Shown: piece by piece, positions 24,411 to 32,893 of the stretch
Layout: each line of letters begins with the position of its first letter
Numbering within the stretch: the stretch's first letter is position 1
Assembly: GCF_046159715.1 (NCBI RefSeq)
Contig: NZ_JBJXCT010000002.1
Coordinates: 124,001 to 188,000 of the forward strand
From: Pampinifervens sp037481935
GTDB taxonomy: Bacteria; Aquificota; Aquificia; Aquificales; Aquificaceae
Reading direction: 5' to 3'
DNA length: 64,000 nucleotides
Made by a program: the position numbers and the translations under genes
The notes under the pieces: model-generated
Database searches by the model: none
The model's input: the letters and a program-made list of their open reading frames with translations, nothing else
What the model was told of the DNA's origin: nothing

Positions 24411-26189
24411 TCACGCCACCTTTTCCACAGGCTTGAAGCCCTGCTCCTTTACACTCCAGCATTCTTTGAAGACAGCGTAGGGACATCTCTTTCTGCAGTA
24501 TTCGTGGTCAAGTTTTTTGAAAAGCTCCACTATGGACTGACCCTTTGAGTCAAACACGTAGTCTATGTCCATATGTTTGTCAAGCTCCACATTTTCAAGA
24601 AGTGGGTATACGGTGCATCCTATGTTGGCAAGAGCAGGCTCCGCACCCATAGCCCTTATTCTGTCAAGAAGCCTTACCAGCATCAGGCTCCCCGATGCAT
24701 CCATGTAGTTAACCGCCTCCAGGTCAAGAAGCACAAACTTGAGGGCCTTTTTCCTCTCCTCCACCCTCTGAAGCACATACTCATACACATATTCGGCGTT
24801 GCCGAAGTATATGGACATGTTGGGTCTTATGTACAGTATCTGGGGACACTCAGGGAGTTTTTCCCTCTCTGCGTTCACAAAGGTGGAAGACCCCGGGTTC
24901 CTCGTGAGCACCACAATCCTGGGATACATGGTCTTGTATACAAAGCTTCCAAAGGCTATGAGAGTTCCAAGAGTTATGGCAACCCACAGGTCCATGAAAA
25001 AGACGGTGGCAAAGGTCACTCCCGCCACAATGCCATCTACTGGGTTTATCCTGTAGAGCCTGAGTATTTCCTGAGGTCTTATAAGACTTATAACCGCAGA
25101 GAGCACTATGGCGGAAAGCGTTGCCTTCGGAAGGTAGTAGAAAAAGGGCGCAAGAAAGAGCAGGGTAAGACCGATAACGGCACCTGTTATAACGCTGGCG
25201 ATGGGCGTCTTTGCACCAAGCTGAAAGTTGAGGGCTGACCTCGAAAAGGAGCCACCCACTGGAAAGCCTTTGAAAAGACCTGCCACCACATTGGCAAGCC
25301 CCTGACCTACAAGCTCCTGATTTGGGTCCCATCTGTCCCCCGCTCTTATGGCAAGCTGCTTGGCTATGGCCACAGCCTCCATAAGACCAAAGGCAGATAT
25401 TACGATTGCACCCACCCAGAGCTGGGAAAAGGTTCTGTAGTCCACCGACGGAATCTCAAGGGGAGGTAGACCACTTGGCACATTTCCCACCAGGGAGACA
25501 CCAAAATTCTGGAGGCCCAGAAAATATGAGGCTATAGAGGTTATGAAAACCGCAAGGAGCGCACCAGGAAGGAGAGGGCTTATCCTCTTTGAGAACCATA
25601 TTATGGCGTAGGCGACAACACCCACAATAAGCGTGTATGGATTTGTCTGGGAAAGCTTGCTTATTATGTCCGCAAGAACCTCGTATATGTGGGTGCTCTG
25701 AGTTATCTTAAAGCCAAGAAGATGCCCGGCCTGACTGAGGGCTATAACCAGTGCACCGGCGCTGGTAAAACCAACTATCACACTGTTAGATATGAGCTCT
25801 ACCACAAAGGCGAGCTTAAAAATACCCACAGTTAGCCTTATAAAGCCCACCATGAGTGCCAGCACTGCTGCAAGCATGACCCACCTTTCACTGCCGGGCT
25901 CCGCCAGCCCATAAAGGGCAGACCCGGTAAGCAGTGCAGTCATGGCCACTGGTCCCGTTGCCAGAAACCTTGAACTTCCAAATAATGCAGCCACCATAAC
26001 CGGCAGGAAGGAGGCGTATAGCCCGTATATGGGGGGCATGCCTGCAAGAAGTGCGTAAGCCATGGACTGGGGAACCAGCACCGCAGCCACTGTAAGGCCA
26101 GCTATCAGGTCCCTTGTGAATTTATCCCTATCGTAGCTCTTCAGCCAGGGCATAAAGGGTGCAAGGTCAAGGGTTATGTTTATCTTCAT
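24411..26189 (-). CDS. SulP-family anion transporter with STAS domain
   Basis: A 592-residue permease with about 12-14 membrane helices and a cytoplasmic STAS domain near residues 440-555 (LLDLEAVNYMDASGSLMLVRLL). The N-terminal VAAVLVPQSMAYALLAGMPP pattern is typical of SulP proteins, which move sulfate, bicarbonate or other anions, often with Na+ or H+. Substrate cannot be read directly; bicarbonate would suit an autotroph and sulfate is the other candidate. The C-terminus adds a Cys-rich tail (CRKRCPYAVFKEC). Its start overlaps the PIN gene stop by four bases. Confidence 0.88.
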   Translation of the reverse strand: MKINITLDLAPFMPWLKSYDRDKFTRDLIAGLTVAAVLVPQSMAYALLAGMPPIYGLYASFLPVMVAALFGSSRFLATGPVAMTALLTGSALYGLAEPGSERWVMLAAVLALMVGFIRLTVGIFKLAFVVELISNSVIVGFTSAGALVIALSQAGHLLGFKITQSTHIYEVLADIISKLSQTNPYTLIVGVVAYAIIWFSKRISPLLPGALLAVFITSIASYFLGLQNFGVSLVGNVPSGLPPLEIPSVDYRTFSQLWVGAIVISAFGLMEAVAIAKQLAIRAGDRWDPNQELVGQGLANVVAGLFKGFPVGGSFSRSALNFQLGAKTPIASVITGAVIGLTLLFLAPFFYYLPKATLSAIVLSAVISLIRPQEILRLYRINPVDGIVAGVTFATVFFMDLWVAITLGTLIAFGSFVYKTMYPRIVVLTRNPGSSTFVNAEREKLPECPQILYIRPNMSIYFGNAEYVYEYVLQRVEERKKALKFVLLDLEAVNYMDASGSLMLVRLLDRIRAMGAEPALANIGCTVYPLLENVELDKHMDIDYVFDSKGQSIVELFKKLDHEYCRKRCPYAVFKECWSVKEQGFKPVEKVA

Positions 26190-26530
26190 AGCCTTATCCT
26201 CTCTGCATTGAATCTTTTTAGCTGAACTTCTTTCAGGGCTTCAAGCAAGTCCATACCCTCTGAATAAAGCTTCAGAGCTTCTTCAAGGTCCCTTTTGCCC
26301 TCCACTCTAAATAGCCTGTCTTCAATCATTGTTCTCAGACTCCTTGCTATCAGGTCTTTGCTGATTCCAAAGTTAAACTCAAGAAGGTATGCCAGCTCAA
26401 GGAGCGTGTAGTTGGAGAGAAAGACTTTGCCCTTCTTTCTTTCAACCTCTCTAAAGTAGTTTTCCAGCCTTTCTGACCTCTCTCCCTTTGTCAGAAAATC
26501 TATAAGGTCCTGCGTATCTATGGCATCCAT
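26186..26530 (-). CDS. PIN-domain-like protein without an obvious antitoxin
   Basis: A 114-residue protein that resembles small PIN ribonucleases of the VapC type: AIDTQDLIDFL at the N-terminus (first acidic residue), TLLELAYLLE (conserved Glu) in the middle, and a third region LYSEGMDLLEALKEV. It ends at NAERIRL, before the last acidic strand of full PIN domains, so one catalytic residue may be missing. It overlaps the proA stop by 13 bases and sulP by four, and lacks the upstream antitoxin gene expected for a VapBC pair. A toxin, a degenerate relic or a specialised RNase are all possible. Confidence 0.6.
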   Translation of the reverse strand: MDAIDTQDLIDFLTKGERSERLENYFREVERKKGKVFLSNYTLLELAYLLEFNFGISKDLIARSLRTMIEDRLFRVEGKRDLEEALKLYSEGMDLLEALKEVQLKRFNAERIRL

Positions 26531-27831
26531 TCAGGCGGAACCCCTACGTTGTCTCTCAAATGTCCATTACCCAGTATTACAAACTTCTGGATTGTGAGCT
26601 CTTCAAGAGCCATTGGACCCCTTGCATGTATCTTATCTGTAGAAATACCCATCTCCGCACCAAGACCAAACTCGTTCCCATCTGTAAATCGTGTGGAGGC
26701 GTTCACATATACGGCTGCTGAGTCCACTTCTTTTATGAACTTCATGGCTTTTGTGTAGTTTTCCGTTATGATGGCGTCTGAGTGCTTTGAGCCGTATTTT
26801 TCTATGAAGTCCATTGCCTCCTCAAGGCTACCCACAGTCTTTACCGCCAGTATAAGGTCAAGGAACTCCTCATAGTAGTCCTCCTCCGTTGCAGGCACTG
26901 CCTTCACATGGGACAGCTCCGGTCTTGACCTTATTGCCTGAAGGCTTTCCTGGTCGCACCTTAGCTCTACGCCAGCCCTTCCCAGTATATCAGCCATCCT
27001 TGGCCAGAAGCTGTTTAAAAGGCTTCTGTGGATTATGAGGTTCTCCACGGCGTTGCAGACAGATGGCCTCTGAACCTTGGCGTTGTATACTATGTGATAG
27101 GCCTTTATGAGGTCTGCCTCCTCGTCCACGTATATGTTGCAGACCCCCTTGTAGTGCTTTATTACAGGCACCTTTGCCTTCTCCGCCACGGCCCTTATGA
27201 GACTTTCACCGCCCCTTGGAATCGCCACATCTACCTTGCCCTCCATTCCAAGGATTTCCCATACTATTTCCCTCTCAGGTCTGTCTATGAACTGCACTGC
27301 CTCCTCCGGAAAGCCTGTTTCTCTGCATGCCTGACGGAGTATCTCCACAAGGGCTCTGTTGGAGTTTATAGCCTCTTTTCCACCCCTCAGTATAACCGCA
27401 TTTGAAGACTTCATGCACAGAGAGGCGGCCTCTATGGTCACGTTGGGTCTTGCTTCGTATACTATGAAGATTACCCCGAGGGGAACCCTCATCCTGCCCA
27501 CCTGAAGACCGTTGGGCAGAGTCCACATGCGCGTTATCTCTCCCACAGGGTCTGGAAGCCCTGCCACATCTCTGAGAACCTTTACCATACCCTCTATGCG
27601 TTTGTCGTTGAGGAGCAGTCTGTCTATGAGGGCTGGAGGAAGTCCCTGAGATTTTGCATAATCTATATCCTTCTGGTTCTCTCCTTTTATAAAATCTCTT
27701 TTCTCCTGCAGTAGCTCTGCGGCCCTTAGGAGGGCTCTGTTCTTTATGTGCGTTGTAACAGACATAAGCCTTCTCAGCGTAGAGCGGGCAAGCTCTACCT
27801 TTTCCTCGGCATAACTTTTGATTTCCACCAT
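26518..27831 (-). CDS. proA: Gamma-glutamyl phosphate reductase
   Basis: A 437-residue NADPH-dependent enzyme, the second step of proline synthesis from glutamate. It has the aldehyde-dehydrogenase fold with VIYEARPNVTIEAASLC, LRGGKEAINSN, the catalytic Cys in QRPSVCNAVENL, and the C-terminal NASTRFTDGNEFGLGAEMGIST. Length is standard. proB is not nearby. A minus-strand TATAAT nine bases before the ATG, inside the end of fliI, could give proA-PIN-sulP its own promoter. Confidence 0.95.
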   Translation of the reverse strand: MVEIKSYAEEKVELARSTLRRLMSVTTHIKNRALLRAAELLQEKRDFIKGENQKDIDYAKSQGLPPALIDRLLLNDKRIEGMVKVLRDVAGLPDPVGEITRMWTLPNGLQVGRMRVPLGVIFIVYEARPNVTIEAASLCMKSSNAVILRGGKEAINSNRALVEILRQACRETGFPEEAVQFIDRPEREIVWEILGMEGKVDVAIPRGGESLIRAVAEKAKVPVIKHYKGVCNIYVDEEADLIKAYHIVYNAKVQRPSVCNAVENLIIHRSLLNSFWPRMADILGRAGVELRCDQESLQAIRSRPELSHVKAVPATEEDYYEEFLDLILAVKTVGSLEEAMDFIEKYGSKHSDAIITENYTKAMKFIKEVDSAAVYVNASTRFTDGNEFGLGAEMGISTDKIHARGPMALEELTIQKFVILGNGHLRDNVGVPPEWMP

Positions 27832-27840
27832 GGTATTAAA

Positions 27841-27846
27841 ATTATA
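27841..27846 (-). promoter_or_regulatory. -10 box of proA (leaderless spacing)
   Basis: Minus-strand TATAAT overlapping the fliI stop codon, nine bases before the proA ATG at 27831. Confidence 0.4.
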
Positions 27847-29119
27847 CCAGTTTGTCGTAAAGCCTCTTCAGGGCTTCCAGACTTTCTTCATAACTTACCT
27901 TCTCATCCACACCCTGTTTGAAAAACTCTCTGATTTCTTCATAGTTCTTTACTGCCCTGTCCACAAGAGGATTGCTCCCGGGATTGTAAAGACCGAGGTT
28001 TACCATATCTTCCATAGACTCGTAGGCGCTCAGCACTTCTCTTATATACATGGCCATGTGCATGTGCTCCTTACTTACCACCTGAGGCATGAGCCTGCTG
28101 AGGCTCCTTACAGGGTCTATGGCAGGGTGTATGCCTGCGTTTGCCCTCTTCCTTGAGAGGATTATATGCCCATCAAGAACGCCCATGAGGGAGTCTGCAA
28201 CAGGGTCAAGGCTTATATCATCCCCCTCCACAAGGACGCTGAATATGCCTGTTATACTACCCTTTTTAAAATTCCCGCAGTTTTCCACAACCTTTGAAAG
28301 CAAATAGAAAACCGAAGGTGTATAGCCTTTCATGGTGGGTGGCTCTCCCGCAGACAGCCCTACCTCCCTCTGAGCCATGGCAAGCCTCGTGATGGAGTCC
28401 ATAAGGAGGAGCACATGCAGCCCCATGTCTGCAAGATATCTTGCGTGGACAAGAGCACTCAGTGCTCCCTTTACTTTAAGTATGGGGGTCTGGTCTGAGG
28501 TGGTTACCACTATTACACTTTTCTTCCTTCCTTCTTCCCCGAGCACATCCTCCACAAACTCTCTCACTTCCCTCCCCCTCTCACCTATCAGAGCAAGAAC
28601 CACCGCGTCCACTTTGCTGTTTTTCACTATCATACCCAAAAGCGTGCTCTTGCCCACCCCAGCACCCGCAAATATTCCCACCTTCTGACCCTTCCCCAGC
28701 GTCAGGAGTGCGTTTATTGACCTTATGCCGCAGTCAAAGGTTTCCCTTATCCTTTCCCTCTCCAGGGGGTTTATGTCTTCAAGGAGAATGGGCTTTCTTT
28801 CACCAGCGGGGAGTGAACCATCTGAAAGCCTTCTTCCAAAGGGGTCAAGCAGTTCACCGAGAAGATTTTTTCCCACAAGGGTGGAAATGTGCTCTTTTTT
28901 TATCCATACTTTATCACCTGCCTTTACTCCAGATGGATAGCTGAAGGGCATTATTATGCATCTGTCCTCGTTAAAGCCGATTATCTCCCCTTCAACAGGC
29001 CTGTTTCTGTGTGGGAATATTATCACATGGTCTCCTACTGCCCCGTCTGTATTGTAGGCTTCAAGGTAAACACCGCTCGCCCTGTAAACCTTATGGTATA
29101 TTCTAGACACTCCCCTCAT
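27842..29119 (-). CDS. fliI: Flagellar export ATPase FliI
   Basis: A 425-residue hexameric ATPase of the flagellar type III export gate, related to F1-beta. Walker A is GAGVGKSTLL (about 155-164), Walker B LLLMDSITR (about 236-244), and the family signature PPTMKGYTPSVFYLLSKVVE follows. The N-terminal beta barrel and the C-terminal lever region are present. It is the last of fliG-fliH-fliI, overlapping fliH by 17 bases. FliJ, which normally follows, is absent from this position. Confidence 0.94.
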   Translation of the reverse strand: MRGVSRIYHKVYRASGVYLEAYNTDGAVGDHVIIFPHRNRPVEGEIIGFNEDRCIIMPFSYPSGVKAGDKVWIKKEHISTLVGKNLLGELLDPFGRRLSDGSLPAGERKPILLEDINPLERERIRETFDCGIRSINALLTLGKGQKVGIFAGAGVGKSTLLGMIVKNSKVDAVVLALIGERGREVREFVEDVLGEEGRKKSVIVVTTSDQTPILKVKGALSALVHARYLADMGLHVLLLMDSITRLAMAQREVGLSAGEPPTMKGYTPSVFYLLSKVVENCGNFKKGSITGIFSVLVEGDDISLDPVADSLMGVLDGHIILSRKRANAGIHPAIDPVRSLSRLMPQVVSKEHMHMAMYIREVLSAYESMEDMVNLGLYNPGSNPLVDRAVKNYEEIREFFKQGVDEKVSYEESLEALKRLYDKLV

Positions 29120-29789
29120 TTCTCATATCCTCAAGAAGGTCCTGCAGCACCTCATCGTATCGCCTCTCTATCCAAAGCTTTGGTGTTTCTATGAGGAACT
29201 CCCCTTCCTTCAGTTCTCCCTTTACTACTGGGCTAATCTGCACTCCATCTCCCAGTCTTTCTTTCAGACTTTCCAGATGGTGGGAAATTCTGTGAAAGTC
29301 CTTGGGGTTAAGGTAGAGAACCACCTGGCCCTTGAGCTCAACCCCCGACTCAAGAACTTTTGAAAGAGCTCTCAGGATAACATCTTCCTTTGGTATAAGG
29401 TCAGTGACAAGAAGCTCTCTCAAAAGCTTGGAAACAAGCTCAATTACTTCTTCCTTCATGTTTACCCTTATGTTCTTAAAGGCTTCTATGAGCCTTTCCG
29501 ATAGATTCTCAAGAATCTTCTCAACCGCCCTTTTCTCCTCTAACTCTTTGAGAGCCATGTCCCTCTCTTCAAGGACCTTTGCCCTTTCCCTTTCAAGGTT
29601 TTCCAGCTGGAACTTGAGAGTTCCGATTTCTTCCTTCAGCTTTTCCCTTTCCGCTTGCCATCGGAGTTCCAACTCTTCACATGGAGGCTGAAGCTTTCCA
29701 GCATCTTCCTTGACTTGCGGAGTTTGTATCTCTTCTTTGTGCTCCAGGTTATGTAGATGGTGAAGTGGTCTGAACTCCCCCTTAGACAT
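29103..29789 (-). CDS. fliH: Flagellar assembly protein FliH
   Basis: A 228-residue regulator of the export ATPase. The first 50 residues are His- and Gln-rich, a long charged coiled coil spans about 48-105 (LEERDMALKELEEKRAVEKIL), and the C-terminal FliH/NolV-like domain includes VTDLIPKEDVILRALSKVLE and ends with LIETPKLWIERRYDEVLQDLLE. The family is divergent, so the call leans on the coiled coil plus the fixed place between fliG and fliI. It overlaps fliG by eight bases. Confidence 0.85.
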   Translation of the reverse strand: MSKGEFRPLHHLHNLEHKEEIQTPQVKEDAGKLQPPCEELELRWQAEREKLKEEIGTLKFQLENLERERAKVLEERDMALKELEEKRAVEKILENLSERLIEAFKNIRVNMKEEVIELVSKLLRELLVTDLIPKEDVILRALSKVLESGVELKGQVVLYLNPKDFHRISHHLESLKERLGDGVQISPVVKGELKEGEFLIETPKLWIERRYDEVLQDLLEDMRNEGSV

Positions 29790-30786
29790 AGGTCTCCCCG
29801 CCTGTTATGTCTATTACTCCCTGGTCTGCCAGGTTCTTTATAACCTGTATTACCTGTTTCTGCGCCTTTTCTACCTCTGAAGCCCTTAAGGGTCCAAGAG
29901 CCTCCATGTCCTCCCTCATAATGTCAGCAGCCTTTTTGGACATGTTGGAGAAGAACTTTTCCCTTATGTCCTCGGGTGCCCCTTTAAGAGCTATTATGAG
30001 AGTGCTTTTTTCTACAGCCTTGAGTATTTCCACTATTGCCCTGTTGTCCAGCTTTCGGATGTCTTCAAAGGTGAACATCTTTTCCTTTATCTTCTCTGAA
30101 AGGTATGGGTCCTCTTCGTCCAGCTTTGCCAGTATTCTGTTGGTGGTATCTCTGTCAAGCATATTGAGAAGCTCCGCGGTTAGAGTAATTCCCTCCATCT
30201 TCTGCATTATTCCGCTAACCCCCATACTTCTTATCTCTTCTGCAAGAACCTCTATCAGTTCACCGAAGAACTCGGGAGATATGTTTTCAAGGGTTGCAAG
30301 CCTCTTTACCACTTCTATTCCAACAGTGTCCGGAAGCAGCTTTAGTATCTCTGCAGATTTGTTGGGGTTTAGCTGAGAAAGAACCACCGCTATAGTTTGG
30401 GGATGCTCACCCATCAGTATGTTTGCAAGTATTTTGCTGTCAACCCTCTCAAGTTCCTGAAAGCTTTTTATGAGGTTTGAACTGCTCAGAAACTCGTATA
30501 TCTTGGCAAACTTGTCTGGTGGAAGAGCCTTTCTTGCAAACTCAAGCAGTGCATCTATGTCTGGAGTTATAAAGGAGGTTGCCCTGTATTCTTCTATAAA
30601 CTCCTTTGCCACCTCTTCTATGTCCTTCAGGGTTATACCTTCAATGTTTGTGGCATGAAGTAGAACTTCCTGAATCTCATCGTCGGAGAGTTCTTTCATT
30701 ACCTCCACCGCCACCTGTGGTGGCATGGCCATGAGCAGTATGGCCGCCTTCTGAGCCTTGCTCAGTTTACTCCTGACTTCCGGCAT
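29782..30786 (-). CDS. fliG: Flagellar motor switch protein FliG
   Basis: A 334-residue rotor protein that transmits torque from the stator and sits under FliF at the MS ring. The N-terminal domain, the middle domain with EHPQTIAVVLSQL (about 128-140), and the C-terminal charged-helix domain with FEDIRKLDNRAIVEIL and the motif IREKFFSNMSKKAADIMREDME are all present. It leads the fliG-fliH-fliI block; fliF, usually directly upstream, is not in the window, since moaE stands divergent there. Confidence 0.95.
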   Translation of the reverse strand: MPEVRSKLSKAQKAAILLMAMPPQVAVEVMKELSDDEIQEVLLHATNIEGITLKDIEEVAKEFIEEYRATSFITPDIDALLEFARKALPPDKFAKIYEFLSSSNLIKSFQELERVDSKILANILMGEHPQTIAVVLSQLNPNKSAEILKLLPDTVGIEVVKRLATLENISPEFFGELIEVLAEEIRSMGVSGIMQKMEGITLTAELLNMLDRDTTNRILAKLDEEDPYLSEKIKEKMFTFEDIRKLDNRAIVEILKAVEKSTLIIALKGAPEDIREKFFSNMSKKAADIMREDMEALGPLRASEVEKAQKQVIQVIKNLADQGVIDITGGETYV

Positions 30787-30840
30787 GTATAATAGTTTAA
30801 GACTTTTTGAGATAAGTCATCAAAGGGTTCAGGACAAAAC

Positions 30841-30852
30841 CTATAATTATAG
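30841..30852. promoter_or_regulatory. Palindromic -10 region of moaE
   Basis: CTATAATTATAG is a perfect 12-base palindrome that puts TATAAT on both strands. The plus-strand box (30842-30847) is seven bases before the moaE ATG, predicting an almost leaderless mRNA. Confidence 0.45.
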
Positions 30853-30854
30853 AC

Positions 30855-31277
30855 ATGGTTCCCAAAGTCTATCTTGGAGTGGAGTGGATAGGTGCAGAGA
30901 GTGTTCTCTCGGAGTATCAACCACCAGAGGATTGCGGTGCAGGTCTCCTGTTCCTCGGCATAGCAAGGTCTGCACCTGAAGATGGGGATGTGATGGAGCT
31001 TCACTATGAAGCTTTTCCTGAGATGGCTATAAAGGTTATGGAGGAGATAAGGGAAGAGACGCTCAGGAATTTCCCGGTAAGGGAGGTCTTTATACATCAC
31101 AGGCTGGGCGTGGTAAAGGTGGGAGAGCCCTCCTTTATGGTGGTGGTCTTCGGTGGGCACAGAGATGAAACCTTCAGAGCATGCAGGTATGCAGTGGATG
31201 AGGTGAAAAAGAGAGTGCCCATATGGAAGAAGGAGGTTTTCAGCGATGGTAAGGGTGAGTGGGTGCTCGGAGCATGA
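30855..31277 (+). CDS. moaE: Molybdopterin synthase catalytic subunit
   Basis: A 140-residue MoaE that, with MoaD thiocarboxylate, inserts the dithiolene sulfurs into molybdopterin. The family landmarks are present: GAGLLFLGIAR (a variant of GAxxxFxGxVR), LHYEAFPEMA, HHRLGVVKVGE, and the C-terminal VPIWKKEVFSDGKGEWV containing the active-site lysines. moaD is not adjacent. The stop overlaps the moaA start as ATGA, so the two are translated together. Confidence 0.95.
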   Translation: MVPKVYLGVEWIGAESVLSEYQPPEDCGAGLLFLGIARSAPEDGDVMELHYEAFPEMAIKVMEEIREETLRNFPVREVFIHHRLGVVKVGEPSFMVVVFGGHRDETFRACRYAVDEVKKRVPIWKKEVFSDGKGEWVLGA

Positions 31278-32275
31278 TTAGGGACGCCCTTGGAAGGGAG
31301 CTTCATGACCTGAGGATATCGGTAACGGACAGGTGCAACTTCAGATGCACCTTCTGTATGCCAGAGGGAGAGGAATACGAGTTCTTCAGACGTGAGGAGA
31401 TACTTTCCTTTGAGGAGATAGCAAGGTTTGTAAAGGCCGTAATTCCGCTTGGTGTGAAGAAGGTAAGACTTACGGGGGGAGAACCCCTCCTCAGAAGGCG
31501 TCTTGAAAACCTTATTAAATACCTTTCAGAACTCCCCCTTGAGGACATGAGCCTTACCACAAACGGATTTCTGCTAAAAGAAAAGGCAAGAATTCTGAAA
31601 GAGGCAGGGCTCAAAAGGGTGACGGTGAGCCTTCATTCTTTGAAGGACGAGGTTTTCTCAAAGCTTGTAGGGAGAGACGTGAAGGTTTCCAAAATACTTG
31701 AGGGTATAGAAGAGGCTCTAAGGGTGGGACTGAGCCCCGTAAAGGTGAACGTATGCGTCATAAGGGGCGTTAACCATGATGAGATAATAGATATAGCCAG
31801 CTTTTTCAAAGGGATGGGCGTAGTGGTCAGGTTCATAGAGTTTATGGACGTGGGAAATATAAATGGCTGGTCTCTGGAAAGGGTGTATTCCACAAGGGAG
31901 ATGCTTGAACTTCTTCAGAAACACTTTGAGCTTGAGCCGGTGGAAAAGGCTTACAGGGGAGAAGTGGCGGAGAGATACAGATACAGGGACGACGGTCTGG
32001 AGGTGGGCTTCATATCCTCAGTAACCCAGCCCTTCTGTGGAGATTGCAACAGGCTAAGACTTACCGCAGATGGAAGACTTCTCACATGCCTCTTTGCTCA
32101 TGATGGTCATGATGTAAAGAGCCTTATAAGAGGCGGTGCGGAGGATGAGGAGATAAGGGAGTTTGTAAGAAGTATCTGGACCAGAAGGTCTGACAGGTAT
32201 TCAGAGCATAGGCTTGAGCTCCTCAGAAGTGGGATAGTCCCGAAGAGATTTGAGATGTTCAAGGTGGGGGGTTGA
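31274..32275 (+). CDS. moaA: GTP 3',8-cyclase MoaA (radical SAM)
   Basis: A 333-residue radical SAM enzyme, first step of molybdenum cofactor synthesis. The SAM cluster motif CNFRCTFC lies near residues 20-27, and the second 4Fe-4S cluster binds the Cys residues of QPFCGDCNRLRLTADGRLLTC. The C-terminus ends in Gly-Gly (VGG), the tail that enters the active site. Start ATG at 31274 is preferred over an upstream codon because it makes the ATGA overlap with moaE and matches the family's N-terminus (RDALGRELHDLRISVTDRC). Confidence 0.96.
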   Translation: MIRDALGRELHDLRISVTDRCNFRCTFCMPEGEEYEFFRREEILSFEEIARFVKAVIPLGVKKVRLTGGEPLLRRRLENLIKYLSELPLEDMSLTTNGFLLKEKARILKEAGLKRVTVSLHSLKDEVFSKLVGRDVKVSKILEGIEEALRVGLSPVKVNVCVIRGVNHDEIIDIASFFKGMGVVVRFIEFMDVGNINGWSLERVYSTREMLELLQKHFELEPVEKAYRGEVAERYRYRDDGLEVGFISSVTQPFCGDCNRLRLTADGRLLTCLFAHDGHDVKSLIRGGAEDEEIREFVRSIWTRRSDRYSEHRLELLRSGIVPKRFEMFKVGG

Positions 32276-32277
32276 GT

Positions 32278-32691
32278 ATGATAGAGCACAGGCAGGTGGA
32301 ATTCCTGATAAACCCTGTTAAGAACAGGGTATGGGCGGTGAGCATGCCCGATGGAGAGCTTCTGACGGACCTTGTATCTGTAAGGAGAGCACGCTTCTGT
32401 CTTGAGTCTGATGAGCAATATTGGCTCAATCCCTTCGGTGGTGCTTACCACTGGACCACAAGAGAGTCCCAGCCCTACGAGGAGGAATTTGTAAGGTTTA
32501 AGGAAGAAGCACAGCAGTATATGTGTATCTTTGGTCTTGAGATAGCACACCTTGAGTATCTTGACTTTTCTCCCCTATCCGGTGATTTGCTTTTTGATGA
32601 GGAGAACCTTCTTGACAGGCTGGGACAGGCTCAGAAAGAGGAGTTCAAAAGGTTCATGTTAGAGTTGTGGGAATACGTAAAGGAGGAATAG
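32278..32691 (+). CDS. Uncharacterised protein, Mo-cofactor operon
   Basis: A 137-residue acidic soluble protein that I do not recognise. ATG at 32278 lies seven bases after a G-rich ribosome site (AAGGTGGGGG) at the end of moaA; a TTG six bases earlier is an alternative. No signal peptide, membrane helix or metal motif is seen. The sequence has several Trp and Tyr residues (YWLNPFGGAYHWTT near 48-61) and a helical, Glu-rich C-terminus. Its direct place after moaA and before a Trm112-like gene suggests cofactor or RNA-modification context but gives no function. Confidence 0.7.
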   Translation: MIEHRQVEFLINPVKNRVWAVSMPDGELLTDLVSVRRARFCLESDEQYWLNPFGGAYHWTTRESQPYEEEFVRFKEEAQQYMCIFGLEIAHLEYLDFSPLSGDLLFDEENLLDRLGQAQKEEFKRFMLELWEYVKEE

Positions 32692-32692
32692 G

Positions 32693-32893
32693 ATGCTGAG
32701 CAGAGAACTTCTTGAAATACTCGCATGCCCAAGGTGCAAGGGCGACCTCACTTACGACGAAAGGAGAAATGTGCTCATATGCACCAACTGCAGGGTTTAC
32801 TACCCCGTAGAAGAAGACATTCCCATACTCCTTACAGACTCTGCAAGACCTCTTGAAGAGCTTGAAGTAGAGTCTCAGGCTGAGAATTCCTGA
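32693..32893 (+). CDS. Trm112-like zinc-ribbon protein (UPF0434/YcaR type)
   Basis: A 66-residue protein with CPRC (residues 12-15) and CTNC (31-34) forming a zinc ribbon and the family sequence ELLEILACPRCKGDL then YYPVEEDIPILL. Trm112 proteins activate methyltransferases in eukaryotes and archaea; bacterial members are small and little studied. A strong AAAGGAGG precedes the ATG. The final 62 bases overlap the convergent HAD gene. Confidence 0.85.
   Translation: MLSRELLEILACPRCKGDLTYDERRNVLICTNCRVYYPVEEDIPILLTDSARPLEELEVESQAENS

Noticed and set aside
26186..26530. VapBC toxin-antitoxin module
   Set aside because: Only the PIN-like partner is present; the neighbours are proA and sulP and no AbrB- or ribbon-helix-helix-type gene overlaps it.
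30788..30793. TATAAT box next to the fliG start
   Set aside because: On the minus strand the spacing would put the start inside the fliG coding region, and on the plus strand it is too far from moaE to be needed.
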